Notes: generated by a model from the sequence alone, not told the origin. Positions 34,081 to 45,158 are shown, counted from the first letter of the stretch. The stretch is DNA of 64,000 nt from Macrophomina tecta (GCA_024180945.1 JAKSGN010000035.1:2170001-2234000); one strand, 5' to 3'. Made by a program: numbers and translations.

Positions 34081-35030
34081 CTAGAGGGCGGCCTTACCAG
34101 CCAGTCTCCAAGTCTCCGTAGAATGGTCGTGAATGACCTTTCCTTCACCCGTCAACTTCTCAAGAATCTGTAGGACACCTCTCTGAGCGGCTTCGTGCAA
34201 TGTCTCTGGTACATCCTTGTAGATTTCCTTCACGATCTGCATCGATTTCCAGCTGAAACTGTTGCCGTTGGGTCTGGCCAGAACTTGAAGAACCTGACTC
34301 TCGCGTTCTTGCCTGTGTTTGATATATTCCAGTACCCTGGCCTTCCCATCATCAATTACGGGACCATGTCCAGGATATGCACGGCCAGAGAATTGCTTCG
34401 ACATGCGGGCCAGGCTCTCCATGTACGTGGCCAAGTCCTCGAAAACGGCAGTACCGGAACCGAGTACATTGTCTCCCGTGAACATGGCATCTTCTTCTTC
34501 GAGAACCAATGCCATATGGTCCGTAGTGTGGCCAGGAGAGTAGAAAGCCCTCAGCGTGGCACCATCAGTCGTAAATCGCTGGCCATCAGCGATGTCGAGC
34601 TGGCCTTCGTCAGGCTTGTGCTTATAGATTTTGGTGGTTGGCGAGAGACGAAGTAGGTCTGGAACACCTTTCACATGGTCCGGATGCCAGTGAGTCAGGA
34701 TTGCATGGTCTACTGAAGCATTTTCTTCCTGGAGGACTTTCTTCAATGATGCAATCCATGCTGGCATGCCCTGGCCTGTGTCGATAAGGAGACGCTTTGA
34801 CCCCTGACCAACAAGGTAGGTATTTGTGCCTGCAAACTTAGTACCTGGTCGGCTCTGAAATTGTGTGAATCAATTACCTTGGAGTGTGAACTGCCAGCCC
34901 GTCAGCTTACACATACCCCAAAGGAACCAGAAACGAATAGACCAACCTTTCCAGGATTTGCACCCAGGATGCGGATGACGCTGGGGCTGAGGCGTTCAAC
35001 CTCTGGCAGCGGTGGTAGAGAGGTGGCCAT
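34081..35030 (-). CDS. Metallo-beta-lactamase fold hydrolase, LACTB2-like
   Basis: Minus-strand exons 34947..35030, 34878..34890 (only 13 nt) and 34081..34829, 281 aa. The micro-exon restores PGKFTLQGTNTYLVGQG, the expected start of the fold. The zinc site THWHPDH gives His79, His81, Asp83 and His84; later ligands appear in YSPGHTTDHMAL, FTGDNVLG and AYPGHGPV. A C-terminal winged-helix-like part (VLQILEKLTGEGKVIHDHST) is as in human LACTB2, a mitochondrial-matrix single-strand endoribonuclease. Related fungal proteins release polyketides from synthases, but no synthase lies nearby, so the housekeeping LACTB2 role is favoured. It is divergent from EFM5, with 267 bp between start codons. Confidence 0.88.
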
Positions 35031-35297
35031 GGCAGAGTGGAGTCTTGAGAGAGCTCTCTGCATCAGCGCTCATGGTGGAGGATGACAGTGAGGGCGGAGT
35101 AAGCGGTTGCGCCATAGCCGCTGCCAGGCCTCGGCTAGATATGCCCGGACTTTGGCTGCTAAAGCCCGACGTCGCTCGCTTAATCTCTTAGCGCCGGCCT
35201 CCAAGGTGGAAGGGATCTCTCTTGTGCCTTGTGCTTGCACCACCAAGGTGTCTAAGTTGTGCTGAGCCAAAAGCCCCCGCGAATCCTCCGAGTTACA
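35031..35297. promoter_or_regulatory. Short divergent promoter, LACTB2-like / EFM5
   Basis: Only 267 bp separate the two opposing start codons, so the two genes very likely share regulatory DNA. No TATA box seen. Confidence 0.5.
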
Positions 35298-36379
35298 ATG
35301 GGCTCCATCCAGGACGATGATGACGTTCCGTATGTCTCTCTCCGCGCGTCTCTACTGCCGGACACATCACAAACTTCCTGCCCAAAACGGCCACTGATAC
35401 GCGCGGAACAGCCAGCTCTCCGCCCACGCCCTTGGCGCCCTCCAGGAATTTTTGGGCGAGCGCGACCAACGCGCGAAGCAATTCGAGGAACTGAAGACTG
35501 CAGCCGAGGACGAGTTCGCCGAAGCCAAGCAGCCATTGTCCATGGAAGCGTTCACGGAAGACTGGAACGCCAGCCAATTTTGGGCACGATAGGAGCTCTT
35601 TTCGCCACCGGGAAAGAATGAATGTATTAATTTGCCCACTAGTACAACGACGAGACTGCTACCACCCTGGCCAAGCAGCTTCTTGATAAGGCAACCGATG
35701 ATACCAAGATCGCCGTTGTCTCCGCTCCCAGCGTCTTCATCCAGCTCAAGAACCTACTAGTGAGTATTCTTGCCCAAACAACCTTTGCGTGAGCAACGGA
35801 CAGGCTGAGAGTGCAATGTTATAGCGAACTCCAGAGTACAAGATTCGACCGGAGATCAAGCTGCTCGAGTTTGACGAGCGATTTGGAGTGTTCAGGGAAT
35901 GGGTGGCTTATGATTTCGCCTATCCCACTCGTCTTCCTCGTAAGAGAACATCCCGTATTAAGCGAGAAGAAAAGTCCCTGTATCAGATTCTAACATTCCG
36001 GCGTGGAAGCGAGTATGAAGGGCCAGTTCGACCGCATCATTTGCGACCCGCCGTTTATTAGTGTCGACTGTCAAACGAAGGGTAAGCACCGGATCATCCC
36101 CCTCGTGTACCCAACAATATTCTCACAATCATGGGTTTAGCTGCTCTCACCGTTCGCTGGCTGTCTAAATCCTGGGACCCCAAGGCGCTCCGTTTGATCA
36201 TATGCACGGGCGAACGAATGGAGAGCATGATTAGAAAATTGTATGGCAAGGCCGGGGTGCGGACGACCAATTTCGAGATCCAACATGCCAAGGGATTGAG
36301 CAACGAGTTCCGCTGCTACGCCAACTATGAGAGCGACGTTTGGCGTTGGCACAGCGAGGAGGAGAGCAAGGACGAGTAG
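35298..36379 (+). CDS. EFM5: Protein-lysine N-methyltransferase EFM5 (EEF1A lysine methyltransferase 1)
   Basis: Six exons: 35298..35329, 35412..35583, 35643..35759, 35825..35939, 36010..36081 and 36141..36379, total 248 aa, the same length as I recall for yeast Efm5. The enzyme methylates a lysine of translation elongation factor 1A using S-adenosylmethionine. The start reads MGSIQDDDDVP-QLSAHALGALQEFLGER. The middle carries EDWNASQFW-YNDETATTLAK and the nucleotide-type catalytic motif IICDPPF (Asp158-Phe161), with LRLIICTGERM after it. The second intron has no GT donor; the join W-YNDET needs a GC-AG intron (GCACGA donor at 35584). The other four introns are canonical GT-AG. Confidence 0.9.
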
Positions 36380-36674
36380 GAAGGCGGGTGCGACCGGCGA
36401 ACGGCAGCAGTCGCCGCGTCGGCCGCAGATGCGCCGAGTGGATGGGCGAAAGAGCGAGAACAAATCTTATCAAAATCTAGAGAATCAATTGCAGCTCATC
36501 TCCGAGGCTTTGGTGCTGCTCACGTCAGAGGGTGACCCTTGCAGGAGCTGCTCCCAAGTACCCCACCTACTTCCCTCCATCTTTCCATCTACATCCGAGC
36601 ATAACCTCGTCCACATTTTTACCCACCAGCTAGTCTTCTCGTCTACTCCCATACATCGCAGAAAGTCCTGCAAA

Positions 36675-37424
36675 ATGGCCGCGTGCATCTTCTGCAAGAT
36701 CATCAAGGGTAAGTGCGCCAGCAATAGCTCTCGCCGCGACATCACGGGTAACCCGAGCACAACCCCGCAGGCGAGATCCCTTCGATGAAGCTCTTCGAGA
36801 GCGACAAGACCTTCGCATTCCTCGACATCGGCCCTCTGTCGCGCGGCCACTCGGTACGACAGCTCCATATACCCTTAATCACGTCACCGCCATAATCCAA
36901 CCTACTCTCCAACCACACTATTCATCCCATCCGTCCGAGCGAGCATAATCACCCCGCAGCACAGCAGCCATTCCACCACACCAAAGCCACCTGCGTCCCG
37001 AACGCGCCGCTCCTAGCGCCCGAGACCCAACGCCTTGGCTGACCATACCACTCTTAGCTCATCATCCCCAAGCACCACGGCGCAAAGCTGCATGACATTC
37101 CCGACGACCAGCTGCACGAAATCTTGCCCGTCGCCAAGAAGATCGCGCAGGCCGTCGGGTGCGAGGACTACAACATCCTGCAGAACAACGGCCGCATCGC
37201 GCACCAGGTCGTCGACCACGTACGTCCCAACATAACCCCCCTCCTTGCCTGACAACAAGAATTACGCCTCCGCTGACACTCAAATGCCCCAAAAAAAAAA
37301 GGTCCACTTCCACATGATCCCCAAGCCCAACGAGACCGAGGGTCTGGGTATCGGCTGGCCGACTAAGACGGTGGACAAGGACGAGCTGCAGAAGCTGTTT
37401 GAGGAGATCAAGGCGAAGATGTGA
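36675..37424 (+). CDS. HIT-family nucleotide hydrolase (Hint type)
   Basis: Four exons: 36675..36708, 36771..36853, 37058..37219 and 37302..37424, total 133 aa. It starts MAACIFCKIIKGEIPSMKLF, the classical opening of histidine triad proteins. The triad itself, His93-Val-His95-Phe-His97, is split by the third intron and restored by splicing (VVDH then VHFHMIPKP). LSRGHSLIIPKHH and YNILQNNGRIAHQ are also typical. These enzymes hydrolyse AMP-lysine and adenosine phosphoramidates. The 204-nt second intron is long for this window. The stop is followed closely by the 3' flank; the next gene converges. Confidence 0.93.
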
Positions 37425-38342
37425 GGACATTACCGTGGAGTATAAACGAGTCTGGTCGGCAGATGGGGCATACGAGGAAAAATATACCAGAACATGGTGG
37501 TTGTTGAGAGCTCGATACGGTTTGTGCTCAATGTGAATAGAAGATACAACGAAGTGATTGATCGAATGGGACGCATTTCCATGTCTCTCGGGATCGGACA
37601 ACATATAAAACAGACAAGCGCACGGCAAGGCGCCGGTGCGGACAAGCACATGCTGAAGAATAGTTCGTTGCCACGTAAGTCCTCACCAGAGTGCTGTATT
37701 CATTTCTACGTCTCCAGACCATTACGCACCCAGAACGCCAATTCTCTCATCCTTAATCTTTGCTGTCTCGTACCAAATCAGTGCAAGCAACCTACACCTG
37801 CAGATGAAGCTATCTGAACCGGGAAAACCATGACCACAGGCGCCGCCGCCGCCACCATTACATGTGGCGATACGGGCAGCAACAGTCGTCCTCAAGCGGC
37901 CCGTCCTCTACCAGTACCACATGAATGAATATACCCCGCAAATTGGAGCCGACATAGATGGGAGAATATTGCAACACATTGGCGAACATAGGCTGACCGT
38001 AGATTGAGTGGAGAATAGCAGCTGTTGTTGCTGCTTGCGGCTGACCCACGTACTGCCAGTAGTGGTCCTGTAACTCATCGGAGCTGGATCTGAAAGGAGA
38101 AAAACAGCAGCACAAACAAAGTGCGGTATGATATCATTGTGTGAAGACCGTTTCTTCTTCGTATACAGAAACAAAAATGAGGAAGAAACTTTCATTCAGA
38201 GGGGGTACTCTTGATCAAAGGAAACACATGAGGACCAGAGACAGTGATTAAAAAAAAAAAAAGAAAAGAAAAGAAGCACACCCACACATATGAGGCATAT
38301 TGAAAACAAAAAGGCAATGCGTCGCTCTTTTCAAGGCAAAAC
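37425..38342. other. Intergenic, convergent 3' ends
   Basis: Lies between the HIT gene and the kinase gene. A purine tract (A-rich with G) lies near 38250-38275. No coding signal seen. Confidence 0.5.
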
Positions 38343-39705
38343 TCACCGTTGACCTGCCCACATACCCTGTTGCGTCTGTCTGATGCGCTGCTCCTGCGCC
38401 CTGATCATCTCCTCCGTCTGCCCACGGCCGTCCGCGCGTCCATCAATATCCATGGCATCCTCTTCGCCCTCGACGGGCTGCGGGATGCGGTCGGGACCGG
38501 GCCCAGCATCCCTGCCGGGCTCGTTGCTGCGGGCGCCGTCCATGACGGCGGCGCCGCCGCCCGCGCGCAGCTGGTTGATGGCCCGAATGGTATCAATGGC
38601 GGCGTGCAGGGTGCGGCGGGCGTTGAAATTCTTCTTGACCGTCGGCAGCAGGTCCTCCTTGCCGCCGCCGGGCTGCGGCGTGTTGGTCGTCGGGTCCGCG
38701 ATCCACGGGTGCGACAGCGCCTCGTGCGACGTCATGCGCTTGTTGGGGTCGATGGTCAGGCAGCGCCTGATGAACTCGCGCGCCGTCTGCGACACGCCGC
38801 GCCAGTACTCGAGCGGGGTGAAGGAGTAGTCAGCTACAAGGATGGCTTGCATTTCCTCCAGGTTGGAGTCGCGGTCGAAGGGCGTGTAGCCGCAGAGCAG
38901 GAAGTATGTGATAACACCGATGGCCCAGATATCGCTGTCATTTGCGGTCAGTTGTAGGGTCTACCTGAAGTTGCAGAAGCTTCCCGCCAAACTTACACAG
39001 GCTTGCCGTGGCCGGTCTTCTTAAAAATCTCAGGTGCCATGTAGCCAGGCGTGCCGCATGTGGTCGTAAGTACGTGGAACTGTTCCTCGTCCATGATCCT
39101 GCTCAGACCGAAATCGGCAATCAGGAGATCCGCATTATCTTCGGGCGTGCGAAAAAGTAGGTTCTCAGGCTTCAAGTCACGGTGGACAATGCCATGATCA
39201 TGCAAATATGCGACAGCGGAAAGAGTGGCGCGAATGAGGTCGGCGGCATCGGACTCATAGTAGCTACCCTTACGGCAAATGCGGTCGAACAACTCTCCGC
39301 CCAGTGCCAGATCGGTGACAAGGTAAACTGGTAGGCATGGGCAGTCAGCGCGGCTGTGCGCAACAAGAGCGAGTCGGGTCAGCCTTACGGTTGTTCATGG
39401 TCTCGAAGTAGTCCACGAGCGTGAGAATATTCTGATGACCCATGGATACTCTCTTGAGCACGGCAATCTCGTTCCGGACCTGATTACGCGGTCAGCTCTC
39501 CTCATTACGCCCATAGATTTCGCAGCTGCATGCGTACCATGTGCTCTCTTCCTGCCATCAGACGCTTGTTGATCACCTTGGCGGCATAGTACCGACCAGT
39601 ATCGATATGGACGCATTCCTTAACCACCGAGTAGCTACCTGCACCCAAGGTCTTGCCTGTCTTGTACCGACATGGCTGGATCTGGGGTTGCGCTCCGTTC
39701 GACAT
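38343..39705 (-). CDS. Calcium/calmodulin-dependent protein kinase type I
   Basis: Minus-strand exons 39538..39705, 39389..39479, 38997..39327 and 38343..38934, 393 aa. All kinase landmarks are intact: GAGSYSVVKE (P-loop), Lys43 in YYAAKVINK, DLALGGELFDRI, HRDLKPENLLF, IADFGLSRI (DFG), CGTPGYMAPE and DIWAIGVITYFLLCGYTPF. After the kinase lobe, KKNFNARRTLHAAIDTIRAI is the expected autoinhibitory and calmodulin-binding helix. The acidic, Gln/Arg-rich tail is non-conserved. The match is to the fungal CMKA/Cmk1 group, which couples calcium signals to cell-cycle progression and stress responses. A Thr in the activation loop (TTTCGTPG) could be the target of an upstream CaMK kinase. Confidence 0.93.
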
Positions 39706-40517
39706 TGTGGAATTGTTATTCTCGCCGCTGGTAGGAACTCCGCGCGGGGTGCAGAGGAAAAGGTGGACGGAGGAGGGGATGCGGGGCAAAGTTCAGGCGG
39801 GAGGTGCAAAGTCGTGGTCAGTGTTTGCGCTCAGATATTGCGCGTTCGGTCGTGTGAGGGTGTAATGAGGATGCGGCTCGGGGTCGTGAGGTTGACCGTG
39901 GGCGGCGTGTTCCGGGCGCGGGATGTGAGTGGAGATGCGGTACGATCAGCACGACGGCGTCTCCTGTCGCAAACGCCAGAGCGACGGTGTATTGGACTAG
40001 AAGTGCGGGATTCTTAGCGGCGGGCTGGTACAATTATTTCAAAGTAGAAGAGGACGGCGGGCAGCTTCAAGCTCTGGGCGTAAGAAATCCAGCTGAAACG
40101 CAGGCCGACAGAGGGTTGCGCGCGGGGTTGCTGCCCGTTCGTGTCGCCCAAAAGTAATCCCTGTTCATGAGGCTCCAAGGGTCCGCCAAAGTGCACGTTC
40201 GGACCACAAGCACCGCCGGCTGCCTTGCGCCTTGCGGGGGGGCGCTATTGCAGCCACTATTTCACGAAGATCGAAAGGGATAGTCACTTGCGCGTTTAAG
40301 GCTCTGCAGGATATCATTTACTACCCAGTAACAAAAAAGATAAGAAATTGAGTAGTCGCTGTCGATGGATGCTGTCCCCATGCTTCCCGTCTCCCTGAGA
40401 TTCGCGCCAGCGGTCCCGTATTCCATTACTCCCTTTCCTGCAAAAACTCCTATGAAATTGCTCGTGCTGCTGTGGCAGAGCTGCTAGTTGACCCATGCAC
40501 TTTTGTCTTTTTTTCGT
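39706..40517. other. Intergenic, kinase promoter and BSD2 3' flank
   Basis: Upstream region of the CaM kinase gene followed by the 3' flank of the minus-strand BSD2 gene. No coding signal recognised. Confidence 0.5.
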
Positions 40518-41762
40518 TTACACCGACTGGGAAGGATTCTCGCCCTCCGCAACGACCGGCACATTGAGCCCGCGGTTGGAGCTCTGCAGCACCAGTTGCT
40601 CGTGTCGCCTTGCCCGCAGGAAATCCGAAACCGACCGAATGAGAATGAACCAACCAACAATCATGAGAATATATGCCAACCACTCGCTAGTCGTGATCTG
40701 TCCACTCCCGCTTCCAGAGCCGTCGCCGGACACATCATCTGGGTCGAAATCGACGTTGTTAGGATCCTTTGGCGCATTGCCAAAACCAGCTCCGGCATCT
40801 GGCGTACCTCCAACGATCTCGCCAGAGCTGGCTCCCTTCATCGTAAAACCATACTGAACAAGAGTGATGCCGAGGCCCGCGCGTGCTCCATTCTTGGCGG
40901 CATGGGTAGTGTGAAGGAGATAAGTAAGCAAGAAACCGACCAGCTGAAAGGCCATGGAGATGATTGCGTTCCAAACAAAGGAAAATATGGAGCCGACGGG
41001 CAAGCCGTCTACGAAAACTTCGTCGGTGTGAAGACCGGGTGCAAGGATTGTTGTTTCCCAGTAGGGCGGTGTGGCGTCTGCGGCAGCTTGCTCATACGAC
41101 TAGAACTGCGTTAGCATTCGCGCATAATACGACAGCCGGATGTTCTGCCAACGTTACAGACCGGCCCAAACAGAAGGCAAACATACCGGAGGCTTCTCTT
41201 CGACATCCTCATCTCGACCGGGCTTTGCACTCAGGTTCGCAAACACACCATCGTTGCCCGAACCTCCTCCAACAACTCTGCCGCCTGGCACGAAAGCCGG
41301 CAGCTGAGTGACCCTCCTCACGATAGGCCGTGGCCTGTTCTCTTGCTGACTCGATTCCTCGAAGCCGTCATCATTCCCGCTTGACTCAGGCTGTCCGCGC
41401 ATTAACCGTTGGCGATCATCAGCACCATGGCCGTTCTCGTCGTCGGACTCGTCGTCGGAGGGGCTGGCAAAAGTCTCTTCGAGCTCGCGGTCGGCGTCAG
41501 ATGCGAGAGGATCATGTTCGTTGAGCAGACGCTGCTGCGTGGGCGAAGAAGCGCGCGATCTGAAGGATGGGGGTGGCGAGGAGGGAATCGGGTATTGCGG
41601 GCCCGGGGCAGCGTGATTGTCGGCGGACGAGACATGGTCGTCTTCATCGTGTGCGGACACCTGGAGGCGAGGTTCGCAGTGAGCAGAGGCTCAAAGTCGC
41701 GCGATGCAGGGGCTTCGTGGCGTAGGTAGAGATCTTACCCGCTCGTAGCGCTGCTGAGGCAT
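40518..41762 (-). CDS. BSD2: BSD2-like metal homeostasis protein (Ndfip family)
   Basis: Minus-strand exons 41739..41762 (8 codons), 41187..41660 and 40518..41099, total 359 aa. An acidic, disordered N-terminal half is followed by a PPSY motif (residues 165-168) created exactly at the second splice junction; PPxY motifs recruit the NEDD4-type ligase Rsp5. Then come DGLPVGSIFSFVWNAIISMA and further hydrophobic helices (QLVGFLLTYLLHTTHAA, and EWLAYILMIVGWFILIRSVS near the end), matching the three-span Ndfip/Bsd2 fold. In yeast Bsd2 directs metal transporters to the vacuole as an Rsp5 adaptor in the Golgi and endosomes. The loop before the last span carries an acidic and Gly/Ser-rich run. The first exon was chosen because it gives a good start and a GTAAGA donor. 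Confidence 0.88.
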
Positions 41763-42182
41763 GACTGCGGCTGCTGGCGGCCGACGGTCGCGTTAAGGAG
41801 CTGGCGTGCACAAGGAGATGCGTAGGGAGCGACAAGGAGCAAGGCGGCGGAGTAAGAAGACGGTCGGCTGGGGAAGAAAAGGAGGCGTAGCGGCAGATGC
41901 GGCAAGTCTTGGGGGTTGCAGGTACAGAACGAGGCGGGTGAGACGTCGAGTGGTGGTAACAATCACGCCGGGCCGCCGGGCGCTTGAGAATGCCGCTCAG
42001 AAGTGCTGCGCCTCTGGACAGCAGCGCGCTGTACCCTAGCCTTAGTCCAGAAGCGGATAACTCGCGTCATCCATGAATTCCTCGTGCCGGCCATTTTTGA
42101 TCGCCGTCACCCGCGCATTCCACCCTCTGCGCACCCCGTACCCTCGTGTGGCTGCCTCTCGCAATCACCCGGCGTTTTCAGC
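41763..42182. promoter_or_regulatory. Divergent promoter, BSD2 / CBP6-like
   Basis: 420 bp between two opposing start codons. GC-rich, without a clear TATA box. Confidence 0.45.
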
Positions 42183-42580
42183 ATGGCCTCAGTGCGCGCT
42201 CCATCCCCTGACCGTTGCCCACGGCTCCTTCTGACCTAGCGACTTCCCGATAGACAATCACGAAACACTACGCGCGCATCTCCGCCGCCTGGCCCAAAGA
42301 TGTTCTACGACCCACTGTCCAGTTTCAAGAGGCTCTGAAGGCGCGTGCCGCTACCGCCTCCTCCGCTGCTGAGGCGCAAGAGCTTAGAAACGTCAATGTG
42401 CTCTATTCCCTGCTGGACAACCGCTACGCAACCAAATACCCTGTGTCGCCCGCCATGTTGAAACCCCGCAGCAACCCTTCCTACTACGACGATCTTATGG
42501 TCGAGCTATCTAAGGCTCCGGACCGCGGCTGGTTCGAGCGATTTGCAAACAGGTGGAAGGGATTCCTGAGGTTCAAATAA
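42183..42580 (+). CDS. CBP6/UQCC2-like mitochondrial complex III assembly factor
   Basis: Exons 42183..42191 (MAS) and 42254..42580, 111 aa. The joined start reads MASTITKHYARISAAWPKDV, followed by LRPTVQFQEALKAR, LYSLLDNRYATKYPVS and MLKPRSNPSYYDDLMVELSK. The WPKD-type start and the NPxYYxxL block near the end are the features shared by Cbp6, which in yeast binds Cbp3 at the mitochondrial ribosome and promotes cytochrome b synthesis and assembly, and by UQCC2. The three-codon first exon rests on a weak GTGCGC donor and is the least certain part; the acceptor after GATAG is good. It faces BSD2 across a 420-bp divergent promoter. Confidence 0.72.
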
Positions 42581-43271
42581 AGAACTTGATAGCCGTATAC
42601 TGTGGGGACTTATGAATTATGAAGCTGTATACTATTGTACGATAGGAGATAAGAGTTGGGGCACCACAACATGCATGATAAGGAGCTTTGGCGCTGGATA
42701 TGTGCTACTTGGTTCTGTTTCAAAACCTTACATGATGGGCCCTCACCGTTTGTAGCAGTTAATTAGCCCCACTGGTTGCTGTGAGATATCTCGATGCAAT
42801 GCTGATTGACACATTAGAAGTCAGAGGTAATAGCTCAAGAGAACTTCAATGAATCCTCTCGAGACACGGAAAGGTTGATGTCTGTCATAGAATTTTCTAT
42901 CGCATACCGGTGATAATCTATAATACACATTTACTCCAGCGCCTCGCTCAAGGTGAATACCTCGTGGTTCCCACCTAAAGCACCTTACGCGACCCGAAAT
43001 GCCTCGTGGAAAAGATACAGCAAGAAAGAAAGAAAGAAACAAAGCCGCATTAAACCTAGTCAATATCCACAAACGCCCCATTGATTCCCTTACCTCCAGC
43101 AACTCCTTGAACATTGCGTCTAGCAAACAGATATGCCACTGCAGAATGGAAACAGTCGGCATGAAGCAAATCTCCGGAACTCTGTATTCGATACCCAGAA
43201 TTCATGTCGAAGAAGCAATGTGTCCAGAAGTGAATGTTGGGAACTTTTGCGCTGTTGGTCAGCAGCTATGT
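42581..43271. other. Intergenic, convergent 3' ends
   Basis: AT-rich spacer between the CBP6-like and HPC2 genes. Nothing coding seen. Confidence 0.5.
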
Positions 43272-45158
43272 TCATGAAACAGTTCCAGGAAATGGCGCCA
43301 TAGGCTTCGCGGCCAAAGTGGCCGCCATCTTCTCGCGCTCTATCTTCTCCGCCTCCATCATGGCGCGATCAGCTTTGGTAACACGAGGTTTGCGAGTTGT
43401 CATGCCTCCGCGGGAACCACGACCACCTCCGCCGCGGGATCGGGCAGCCGCAGTATCTCCACGAGTAGCATTACCTCTACCGCGACCTCTCCCACGGCCG
43501 CGTGCAACAGTCCCATCAGATCTGAGCAAAGTTAGTCGGCTTAGATAATACGTAGCGCAATTCTCGGGAACAAACCTTTCAACAGTGGGCTTCTCTCCTT
43601 CGGTAATGAGAGGACCGCTGTAAACGAAAAAACCGTCCTTGGCCATAAGGGCTGACTGCTCCCAAGCAAGCTCGGTGTCGTCAATGAAGTCATCGTCCTT
43701 ATCATAGTCTTCAACCTTCTTCTTCCTTTGCCTCTTCTTGCCCTCTTGAGTGAGATCATCGTCCATCCCACCCATCTCCACGTTGCTTTCGGGCTCTGAG
43801 AGATCCACAGACATATCATCGGCAGAAGCGGCACCTGAGCCTCTCTCTAGAGCAGCAGTCGCAGCAGCCATTTGACGCCTCCTTTCCCTCGCCGCCGCGA
43901 CTCGCGGGTGAAGAGCGGCGAAGCCATACTTCTTCTCGACCTCACGTGCAAAATTGATAGTGACATTGGTCTGGCCCTTGAGCGGGAACGTAAGCCAAAT
44001 GTTGGTGCCTTCGCCAGATGAGCTCTTGGATGGTGGGGGACCACCGAACGGCATGCCGGAAAGTAGACCACTGCCGCCAGGCAACGGAGGTGGAGCTGCT
44101 TCCTTCGGCTTGGTGGACTTCTGAGGCATAGGTGGCGTAGGCGCGGCTGAGGTGGTAGTGGATTCGACCTTTTTGGTTGCAGGTAGGGGCGCCGATGCAG
44201 GCGCGGGCTGGGGAGCAGACTGCGGCTGCGGCTGCGACGGCGGCTGCGACTGCGGCTGCGGCTGCTCTATGCCTTCCATAGGTGTTGCAGTCATGGGAGG
44301 AGGTTTGGATGCCTGCGCCGCTTCGCTTGGAGGCCCAAATGGATTGGGCTTTGGCGGGGCGGGCGCAGGCGAAGCAGGAGTAGAGGTGACGGAGACCGGA
44401 GGCTGGAACCGGTTCTGTTGCGCGAGGTGTGTTTGGTTTGTAGCAGAAGGCGGGTCGATGAGGCTGTTGATAGAGGGTGAGGCGCTGGCGCGGTTGATAA
44501 TGCGAGCAGGCGGCGAGACAGGCGGGATGCTGCTTGAATGGTTGTTCTGGGTCACAGGAACAGTAGAAGAACGAATTGGATCGTACAATTGACCGCTCGA
44601 GGCTGGCCGTGAGTTAGAGTGGGTTGCAGCAACAACATGAGCAACAGCAGGGTTGGCAAAGGGCTCAGGTTTGCTGGAAGCTATAGAAGGAGAGGGTGCG
44701 GCAGGGATGGTGCCCACAAGATCGGTGATCTTGGGTTGCCGTGAAGCTGAGGTCTGCTGCTGTGGCAGAAGCGGTGCGGGTTTCTCTTCGGGTGCAGATG
44801 TGGGAGCTGGTGCGGATGCAGCAGCGGCTGCAGCCGTCTCCGCAGCCGTCTTGCGCTTCTTGCGCTGCGGCGGAGGAGCATTGGGGTCCTTGGGTGCGCG
44901 GGTGCGGGGAGCGCGCTTTGGCTTCTCGTCCCCATTTGTGTTGGCATTTGCAGCGGGCTCCTTCTTTTTGCGTGGCTTCTTTGGAGCAGGTGTGGTAGTG
45001 GGTGCGGAGGTGGCCGATGGCGGTGGTAGTGCAACACCAAGATTCTGATGAACGCGGATGGTGCTGTGGCCGTTGGCGCTTGTGCCTGATGACGGGGCCT
45101 CAGGGGAGCCCGGCGGAGTGGACAACTCCGGCGAGCTTGAGCTGCCCGCATCATTCAT
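43272..45158 (-). CDS. HPC2: HIR histone chaperone complex subunit Hpc2 (ubinuclein-like)
   Basis: 610 aa if a 54-nt intron (43522..43575) is removed, as exons 43576..45158 and 43272..43521. The intron has GTTTGT, a CTAAC branch site and CTCAG and its length is a multiple of three, so both spliced and retained forms stay in frame. The N-terminal two thirds are disordered: Ala/Pro/Ser-rich with KKPRKKKEP and RTRAPKDPNAPPPQRKKRK basic clusters and Pro/Gln repeats. The diagnostic part, near residues 480-515, is the Hpc2-related domain: YDKDDDFIDDTELAWEQSA followed by DGFFVYSGPL. In yeast and animals this region binds HIR/HIRA for replication-independent H3-H4 deposition. The C-terminus is RGG-rich. 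MNDAG at 45158 is the preferred start; another in-frame ATG lies 24 bases upstream. Confidence 0.88.
   Translation of the reverse strand: MNDAGSSSSPELSTPPGSPEAPSSGTSANGHSTIRVHQNLGVALPPPSATSAPTTTPAPKKPRKKKEPAANANTNGDEKPKRAPRTRAPKDPNAPPPQRKKRKTAAETAAAAAASAPAPTSAPEEKPAPLLPQQQTSASRQPKITDLVGTIPAAPSPSIASSKPEPFANPAVAHVVAATHSNSRPASSGQLYDPIRSSTVPVTQNNHSSSIPPVSPPARIINRASASPSINSLIDPPSATNQTHLAQQNRFQPPVSVTSTPASPAPAPPKPNPFGPPSEAAQASKPPPMTATPMEGIEQPQPQSQPPSQPQPQSAPQPAPASAPLPATKKVESTTTSAAPTPPMPQKSTKPKEAAPPPLPGGSGLLSGMPFGGPPPSKSSSGEGTNIWLTFPLKGQTNVTINFAREVEKKYGFAALHPRVAAARERRRQMAAATAALERGSGAASADDMSVDLSEPESNVEMGGMDDDLTQEGKKRQRKKKVEDYDKDDDFIDDTELAWEQSALMAKDGFFVYSGPLITEGEKPTVERFVPENCATYYLSRLTLLRSDGTVARGRGRGRGRGNATRGDTAAARSRGGGGRGSRGGMTTRKPRVTKADRAMMEAEKIEREKMAATLAAKPMAPFPGTVS

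Noticed and set aside
34081..35030. Polyketide-releasing metallo-beta-lactamase thioesterase of a biosynthetic cluster
   Set aside because: The fold matches, but there is no polyketide synthase or other cluster gene in the window, and the neighbours are housekeeping genes.
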